Assembly: GCA_029880105.1 (NCBI GenBank)
Contig: JAOUPA010000067.1
Span: 1 to 10,065, forward strand
DNA: 10,065 nt
Origin: Gammaproteobacteria bacterium
Lineage (GTDB): Bacteria; Pseudomonadota; Gammaproteobacteria; SZUA-229
Direction: 5' to 3'
Shown here: positions 6,629-10,065 of the stretch, one piece after another
How the letters are laid out: every line of letters starts with the position of its first letter
How positions within the stretch are numbered: position 1 is the stretch's first letter
The notes under the pieces: generated by a model
Database searches by the model: none
What the model was told of the DNA's origin: nothing
The model's input: the letters and a program-made list of their open reading frames with translations, nothing else
Position numbers and translations under genes: made by a program

Positions 6629-6985
6629 TTAGAACTCCAAGCCATTCTCACGTGCAGCGTCAGCTAATGCCTTGACTCTACCATGATACTTGAAACCGGA
6701 ACGATCAAATGCGACCGCAGTTACACCGGCTGATTTAGATTTTTCTGCAATCGCCTTACCAACAGCTGTGGCTGCGTCAACATTGCCTGTGTACTTTAGA
6801 CCTACTGCAACATCCTTCTGTACAGTAGAAGCAGATGCAATTACCTTGCTTCCATCGGCAGAGATGATCTGTGCATAGATGTGTCGCGGTGTACGATGCA
6901 CACTCAGTCTATGAGCACCAATTTCACTGATCTTGGCTCTAGTCTTCTTTGATCTGCGCAGTCTGTTAGATTTCTTTAAATTCAT
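6629..6985 (-). CDS. rplR: 50S ribosomal protein L18
   Basis: L18 binds 5S rRNA together with L5 in the central protuberance. With the ATG at 6983-6985 the protein is 118 residues (117 in E. coli as I recall). It starts MNLKKSNRLRRSKKTRAKI, a basic 5S-binding arm, then HRLSVHRTPRHIYAQIISAD and ends with the family's FDRSGFKYHGRVKALADAAR followed by ENGLEF. The frame stays open upstream to 7126, but that extension would run 113 bases into rplF and has no family similarity. A GAGA-type ribosome-binding site in the 28-nt gap after rplF fits this start. It lies between rplF and rpsE, as usual. Confidence 0.97.
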   Translation of the reverse strand: MNLKKSNRLRRSKKTRAKISEIGAHRLSVHRTPRHIYAQIISADGSKVIASASTVQKDVAVGLKYTGNVDAATAVGKAIAEKSKSAGVTAVAFDRSGFKYHGRVKALADAARENGLEF

Positions 6986-7013
6986 CGTGTCGTCTCTTTG
7001 CATTCGATTGACG

Positions 7014-7547
7014 TTATTTCTTCTTGGCTTCCTTACGAAGCACATGCTCATCAGCATAACGAACACCCTTGCCTTTGTATGGCTCTGGTGGGCGGTAAGC
7101 ACGAATTTCAGCTGATACCTGGCCAACTTTCTGTTTATCCATGCCCTTTACAACAATTTCAGTCTGGCTAGGTGTCTCAATTGTTATACCTGCAGGTACT
7201 GCATAATTAACAGGATGCGAGAAACCTAATGTCAGATTCAGAATATTGCCCTGAGCCTGCGCACGATAACCGACACCGATCAATGTCAGCTTTTTCTCAA
7301 ACCCCTGTGATACACCTACAACAATATTATTTGCCAGCGAACGCATAGTGCCAGCCATTGCTATAGAATTAGGAACACCATCACGTCCGCTAAAGCTCAA
7401 CTCACCATCATTATGAGCAACATTAACGATTTCATTAACTGTCATGGACATTTGTCCATTTTTGCCTTTGGCAGAAAGCGTCTGACCACTGAGTGTTACT
7501 TCAACGCCTGCTGGAATTACTACCGGTTTATTTGCTATTCGTGACAT
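7014..7547 (-). CDS. rplF: 50S ribosomal protein L6
   Basis: L6 lies at the base of the L7/L12 stalk near the sarcin-ricin loop, where elongation factors bind. The 177 residues match E. coli. The two tandem RNA-binding-like domains are evident: an N-terminal one beginning MSRIANKPVVIPAGVEVTL (1-19) and a C-terminal one including GVGYRAQAQGNILNLTLGFS (about 91-110). The highly conserved IRAYRPPEPYKGKGVRYADE segment and a Lys-rich tail ending in KKK follow. AGG of the ribosome-binding site overlaps the TAG stop of rpsH, nine bases before the ATG. It has no anomalies and lies in its usual position between rpsH and rplR. Confidence 0.98.
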   Translation of the reverse strand: MSRIANKPVVIPAGVEVTLSGQTLSAKGKNGQMSMTVNEIVNVAHNDGELSFSGRDGVPNSIAMAGTMRSLANNIVVGVSQGFEKKLTLIGVGYRAQAQGNILNLTLGFSHPVNYAVPAGITIETPSQTEIVVKGMDKQKVGQVSAEIRAYRPPEPYKGKGVRYADEHVLRKEAKKK

Positions 7548-7556
7548 CGCTATAAC

Positions 7557-7946
7557 CTATGATATTGTGCAAAGCACTTCGCCGCCATGACCCGCCTTAC
7601 GCGCCTGGCTATCAGTCATCACACCAGCTGATGTAGAAACAATTGCAACACCCAATCCATTCAGTACTTTAGGCAGTTCATTACTACCTTTATAGATACG
7701 TAAGCCTGGGCGGCTAACACGCTTCAGTTCATCAATAACTGGATGACCCTCAAAATATTTCAATGTAACTGTAAGAACAGGTTTGTTATCACTGCTTACG
7801 GAATAATCGCTGATATATCCTTCATTTTTCATAACCTCTACAATCGCTACCTTTGCTTTTGAAGAAGGCATTGAAACAGTTGCCTTTTTAGCAGCCTGTC
7901 CATTTCGGATACGTGTTAGCAAATCTGCTATTGGATCTGACATCAT
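7557..7946 (-). CDS. rpsH: 30S ribosomal protein S8
   Basis: S8 is a primary 16S rRNA-binding protein (helix 21) and, in E. coli, the translational repressor of the spc operon. The product is 129 residues (130 in E. coli as I recall), with DPIADLLTRIRNGQAAKK (4-21), SRPGLRIYKG, ELPKVLNGLGVAIVSTSAGV and the C-terminal MTDSQARKAGHGGEVLC segment that forms much of the RNA-binding face. Two ATG codons stand in tandem. The first (7944-7946) is preferred because AGG (7956-7958) lies nine bases from it and twelve from the second; this choice alters only one residue. A possible target for this repressor is annotated at the rplX-rplE junction. Confidence 0.98.
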   Translation of the reverse strand: MMSDPIADLLTRIRNGQAAKKATVSMPSSKAKVAIVEVMKNEGYISDYSVSSDNKPVLTVTLKYFEGHPVIDELKRVSRPGLRIYKGSNELPKVLNGLGVAIVSTSAGVMTDSQARKAGHGGEVLCTIS

Positions 7947-7961
7947 AATCGTTTACCTATA

Positions 7962-8267
7962 CTACCAGCTAGCCTTAACAAGACCAGGAATGTCTCCACG
8001 CATAGCTGCTTCACGCAGCTTATTTCTGCAAAGACCAAATTTTCTATACACGCCATGTGGGCGACCTGTTACACGGCAGCGGTTACGCTGTCTTATTGCT
8101 GATGAATCTCTTGGCAGCATCTGTAGCTTTTTCTGAGCATCCATCTTGTCATCAAAGCTAGCTTCCTGATCATTTAAGACCAGACGTAGCTCAGCACGTT
8201 TAGCTGAATATTTCTTTACCAGGCTTGTGCGCTTTTTCTCGCGCATTTTCATCGACATTTTAGCCAT
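7962..8267 (-). CDS. rpsN: 30S ribosomal protein S14 (long, zinc-free form)
   Basis: S14 is a 30S head protein near the A site. From the ATG at 8265-8267 it is 101 residues, the E. coli length, starting MAKMSMKMREKKR. The signature PRDSSAIRQRNRCRVTGRPH leads into the conserved end REAAMRGDIPGLVKASW. Of the four ligands of the short zinc form (CxxC-12-CxxC), Cys64 and Cys80 remain while the other two positions are Thr67 and Lys83, so it should not bind zinc. A TTG four codons upstream (8277-8279) is open but would overlap the rplE stop and add residues foreign to the family. A GAG ribosome-binding site overlaps the end of rplE (8275-8277), only 8 nt from it. Confidence 0.97.
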   Translation of the reverse strand: MAKMSMKMREKKRTSLVKKYSAKRAELRLVLNDQEASFDDKMDAQKKLQMLPRDSSAIRQRNRCRVTGRPHGVYRKFGLCRNKLREAAMRGDIPGLVKASW

Positions 8268-8275
8268 ATCTAGTC

Positions 8276-8815
8276 TCAACCCTTGAATGGGAAATTAAAC
8301 GCTTTCAACAATGCACGACCACCTTCATCATCGGCTGCACTCGTAGTGATACAGATATCCATACCACGAATTTTATCAATCTTCTCATACTCGATTTCTG
8401 GAAAGATGATCTGCTCTTTGATGCCCATGTTGTAATTGCCACGACCATCAAAAGATTTCGGATTCAGACCACGGAAGTCACGAATACGAGGTATTGCAAT
8501 AGTTACCAGCCTGTCCAGAAATTCATACATACGCTCATTACGTAGTGTGACCTTACATCCAATTGGATAACCATCACGTACTTTAAACGCAGCGACTGAT
8601 TTGCGAGCAAGCGTGGTAACAGGCTTCTGACCAGTTAGTCGCTCCATATCAGCAATTGCATGCTCTAAAACTTTTTTGTCGCCGATGGCTTCGCCAACAC
8701 CCATGTTAATAGTAACCTTCTGTATACGAGGCACCTGCATGATATTTTTATAGCCATTCTCATCCATCAATTTCTTGACGATTGTATCGCGATAATATTG
8801 CTCTAATCTTGCCAT
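8276..8815 (-). CDS. rplE: 50S ribosomal protein L5
   Basis: L5 binds 5S rRNA in the central protuberance, contacts the P-site tRNA and bridges to S13. The 179 residues match E. coli. Family landmarks are MARLEQYYRDTIVKKLMDEN (1-20), VPRIQKVTINMGVGEA, GQKPVTTLARKSVAAFKVRD, then GYPIGCKVTLR, the IPRIRDFRGL segment and GNYNMGIKEQIIFPEI, ending in a short FNFPFKG tail. The ATG is at 8813-8815, 11 nt after rplX, with AGG near the rplX stop. The start codon lies within a possible hairpin (see the S8-target entry), so initiation here is likely the regulated step for downstream spc genes. Confidence 0.98.
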   Translation of the reverse strand: MARLEQYYRDTIVKKLMDENGYKNIMQVPRIQKVTINMGVGEAIGDKKVLEHAIADMERLTGQKPVTTLARKSVAAFKVRDGYPIGCKVTLRNERMYEFLDRLVTIAIPRIRDFRGLNPKSFDGRGNYNMGIKEQIIFPEIEYEKIDKIRGMDICITTSAADDEGGRALLKAFNFPFKG

Positions 8816-8827
8816 TATTCTATTACC
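8791..8827 (-). promoter_or_regulatory. Candidate S8-binding autoregulatory hairpin at the rplE start
   Basis: On the minus strand GGTAATA (8827-8821) can pair over seven positions, one a G-U, with TATTATC (8797-8791), enclosing the rplE start codon and codons 2-6. In E. coli, S8 represses the spc operon by binding an mRNA hairpin at this same junction. There, as I recall the sequence, GUAGUA before the start pairs with UACUAC of the Tyr-Tyr codons. Here the Tyr7-Tyr8 codons are TAT TAT and the upstream arm changes to match. The internal-loop bases needed for S8 recognition were not verified. Position and pairing are seen; function is inferred. Confidence 0.45.
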
Positions 8828-9144
8828 TAAACGTCAACTACTTCGCCATTCGACTTGAAATAACGAACCTTACGCCCGTCTTCCAGAACCTTAAAACCAA
8901 CGCGATCACCTTTGTTAGTCATAGGGTTAAACAGCATGATATTTGAAATGTGCATTGGCATTTCTTTTTCAACAATACCACCCTGAGTACCCTGCATGGG
9001 GTTTCCCTTGGTGTGTTTTTTTGCCATGTTTACTGTTTCAACCAATACACGGTCATCGGCATACACATTAAGCACAGTACCCTGACGACCTTTATCCTTG
9101 CCACTAATTACTACAACTTGATCGCCTTTACGAATTCTATTCAT
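8827..9144 (-). CDS. rplX: 50S ribosomal protein L24
   Basis: L24 is an early-assembly initiator protein near the tunnel exit. The 105 residues (104 in E. coli as I recall) begin MNRIRKGDQVVVISGKDKGR with the KOW motif spanning about residues 6-30. The conserved NMAKKHTKGNPMQGTQGGIV segment and GFKVLEDGRKVRYFKSNGEV near the end follow. The ATG (9142-9144) has a GGGAG ribosome-binding site in the 14-nt gap after rplN. It stops with TAG at 8827-8829, immediately before the candidate S8-target hairpin. Confidence 0.98.
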   Translation of the reverse strand: MNRIRKGDQVVVISGKDKGRQGTVLNVYADDRVLVETVNMAKKHTKGNPMQGTQGGIVEKEMPMHISNIMLFNPMTNKGDRVGFKVLEDGRKVRYFKSNGEVVDV

Positions 9145-9158
9145 CTTAAAAACTCCCG

Positions 9159-9527
9159 CTACAGCACTTCAGGCGCAAGCGAAATGATCTTCATAAATTT
9201 CTCAGTTCTAAGCTCACGTGTTACTGGGCCAAAGATACGAGTACCGATTGGCTGCAGCGAATTATTCAATAAAACTGCTGCATTCGAGTCAAAACGAATA
9301 ATAGAACCGTCGTTTCTGCGAACGCCTTTTGCTGTACGCACAACTACAGCGTTATAGACTTCGCCTTTTTTAACCTTACCTCTTGGTATAGCATCTTTAA
9401 TGCTTACCTTAATCACATCGCCGACACTTGCATAACGTCGATGAGATCCACCTAAAACCTTGATACACTGCACCTTGCGAGCACCACTGTTGTCGGCAGC
9501 GTTCAATATTGTTTGCATCTGAATCAT
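9159..9527 (-). CDS. rplN: 50S ribosomal protein L14
   Basis: L14 lies on the intersubunit face, forms a bridge to the 30S subunit and is the docking site for the silencing factor RsfS. The 122 residues (123 in E. coli as I recall) begin MIQMQTILNAADNSGARKVQ and contain CIKVLGGSHRRYASVGDVIK, IPRGKVKKGEVYNAVVVRTA and the end TRELRTEKFMKIISLAPEVL. The single-residue difference falls in the surface loop after AVLLNN, an ordinary variation. The ribosome-binding site AGGAAG lies before the ATG in the 24-nt gap after rpsQ. It is the first gene of spc in E. coli, but I see no clear spc promoter in this gap; any promoter would have to lie within rpsQ. Confidence 0.98.
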   Translation of the reverse strand: MIQMQTILNAADNSGARKVQCIKVLGGSHRRYASVGDVIKVSIKDAIPRGKVKKGEVYNAVVVRTAKGVRRNDGSIIRFDSNAAVLLNNSLQPIGTRIFGPVTRELRTEKFMKIISLAPEVL

Positions 9528-9551
9528 GACTGCTTCCTGTAACTCTTTCTA

Positions 9552-9818
9552 TTAAACCGCAGTTGACTTTTCAACAACTTCAACCAAATTCCATGATTTG
9601 GTCTTAGACATTGGTCGGCACTGCTCAATAACAACCACATCACCTTTATTACATTCATTATTTTCATCATGAACGTGCAATTTTGTTGAACGTGTAATGT
9701 ACTTACCATATACAGGATGCTTGATACGGCGCTCAATGAGCACAGTAGCAGTCTTATCCATTGCGTTACTTGTAACTGTGCCAGACAGTGTACGTTGAAC
9801 TTTTTCGGTAGTTGCCAT
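9552..9818 (-). CDS. rpsQ: 30S ribosomal protein S17
   Basis: S17 is a primary 16S rRNA-binding protein with an OB fold, acting in early 30S body assembly. The 88 residues show the family pattern RTLSGTVTSNAMDKTATVLI (9-28), then ERRIKHPVYGKYITRSTKLH, HDENNECNKGDVVVIEQCRP and the basic SKTKSWNLVEV end. The ATG (9816-9818) shares one base with the TAA stop of rpmC (TAATG). An AGG ribosome-binding site lies within the last codons of rpmC, nine bases before the ATG, so translation is probably coupled to L29. It is the last gene of the S10 operon in the E. coli scheme. Confidence 0.98.
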   Translation of the reverse strand: MATTEKVQRTLSGTVTSNAMDKTATVLIERRIKHPVYGKYITRSTKLHVHDENNECNKGDVVVIEQCRPMSKTKSWNLVEVVEKSTAV

Positions 9819-10018
9819 TATTTATTACCTGCTTTCTTTTCATTAAGCACTGTTTTAACACGTGCAATATTTCGTCGAGCTGCTGAAAACAAATGAGTTT
9901 TAGGCTGGTTGCCGGCACCCATTTGCATGCGTAGGCTAAATTGCTCACGACGCAGATTGATCAGCTCTTTATTCAAGTCCTCAACGGACATTGCTCTATA
10001 TTCTTGTGCAGTAGACAT
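9818..10018 (-). CDS. rpmC: 50S ribosomal protein L29
   Basis: L29 is a small helical-hairpin protein beside the tunnel exit, close to L23 and the docking site for trigger factor and SRP. The 66 residues (63 in E. coli as I recall) contain MSVEDLNKELINLRREQFSL (residues 10-29) and the second helix with ARRNIARVKTVLNEK (about 47-61). The alternating hydrophobic/basic pattern is typical of the family. The first ATG (10016-10018) overlaps the rplP stop by one base (TAATG). A second Met at residue 10 would also fit the family core, but the overlap geometry and a GGTG-rich upstream stretch favour the first. This leaves a slightly extended N-terminus. Confidence 0.95.
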   Translation of the reverse strand: MSTAQEYRAMSVEDLNKELINLRREQFSLRMQMGAGNQPKTHLFSAARRNIARVKTVLNEKKAGNK

Positions 10019-10065
10019 TACATCACCGTCCGAGATACAAATACTGTTTTAATCGGCAATTTTGC
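10018..10065 (-). CDS. rplP: 50S ribosomal protein L16, C-terminal end only
   Basis: The minus strand from 10065 reads AKLPIKTVFVSRTVM followed by TAA (10018-10020). This matches the end of E. coli L16 (AKLPIKTTFVTKTVM as I recall it). L16 helps position tRNA at the A and P sites of the 50S subunit. Only the last 15 codons are in the window. The identification rests on this match and on the fixed order rplP-rpmC-rpsQ. The stop shares its last base with the rpmC ATG. Confidence 0.93.
   Translation of the reverse strand, partial: AKLPIKTVFVSRTVM

Noticed and set aside
6986..7126. In-frame upstream extension of rplR (47 extra residues)
   Set aside because: It overlaps rplF by more than 110 bases in another frame, resembles no L18 N-terminus, and the ATG at 6985 gives the normal family length.
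8268..8279. TTG start four codons upstream of rpsN
   Set aside because: It overlaps the rplE stop codon, adds residues not found in S14, and the ATG at 8267 gives exactly the 101 residues expected.
8950..9357. 135-residue open frame on the + strand
   Set aside because: It lies antisense across rplX and rplN, both clearly conserved, shows no recognisable domain and crosses their boundary.
9528..9551. Search for an spc promoter in the rpsQ-rplN gap
   Set aside because: The gap is only 24 nt and mostly occupied by the rplN ribosome-binding site; no -35/-10 pair fits.
1..10065. Search for mobile elements, CRISPR repeats, tRNA genes or unknown genes
   Set aside because: Every gap is below 75 nt and the canonical gene order is intact; no direct repeats, insertion-sequence ends or cloverleaf-like segments were seen.

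Overview
The window is one side of a classical ribosomal-protein super-operon from a gammaproteobacterium. Only one gene, the 3' part of uvrA, lies on the + strand (2-1021). Everything else, from 10065 down to 1082, is one uninterrupted minus-strand block: rplP (end only), rpmC, rpsQ, rplN, rplX, rplE, rpsN, rpsH, rplF, rplR, rpsE, rpmD, rplO, secY, rpmJ, rpsM, rpsK, rpsD, rpoA, rplQ. This is the E. coli order of the distal S10 operon, the complete spc operon and the complete alpha operon, with no gene gained or lost.

The gammaproteobacterial assignment rests on protein lengths matching E. coli exactly or nearly (RpoA 329, S4 206, L5 179, L6 177, S14 101, S13 118, L15 144 residues). It is also supported by close residue-level similarity as I recall those proteins, the presence of L30 (rpmD), a long zinc-free S14, and rpmJ sitting between secY and rpsM. 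The convergent uvrA neighbour differs from E. coli. As I recall it, uvrA lies near rplQ in Pseudomonas and some other non-enteric gammaproteobacteria. By eye the operon is moderately AT-rich (low 40s % GC) and uvrA somewhat richer in GC. I cannot name the genus.

Layout: 1-1021 holds the C-terminal ABC half of UvrA. 1031-1062 is a strong, nearly symmetric hairpin that can terminate both convergent transcription units. 1082-3890 is the alpha operon (rpsM to rplQ). 3950-5445 holds rpmJ and secY. 5478-9527 is the rest of spc. 9552-10065 is the end of S10. Gaps between genes are mostly 2-32 nt. Ribosome-binding sites often overlap the stop codon of the preceding gene, and two successive junctions are one-base TAATG overlaps. 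The exceptions are two longer spacers, secY-rpmJ (71 nt) and rpmJ-rpsM (59 nt), where internal regulation would be expected. No stretch of 300 bases lacks a gene.

Together the genes make 17 ribosomal proteins (plus the tail of L16), the SecY core of the protein-export channel and the RNA polymerase alpha subunit. I found no mobile element, CRISPR array, tRNA or unknown gene. The region is ordinary and highly conserved, so the findings are modest. The most useful is a possible S8-binding autoregulatory hairpin around the rplE start, whose pairing appears kept although its bases differ from E. coli. No previously undescribed system is visible here.
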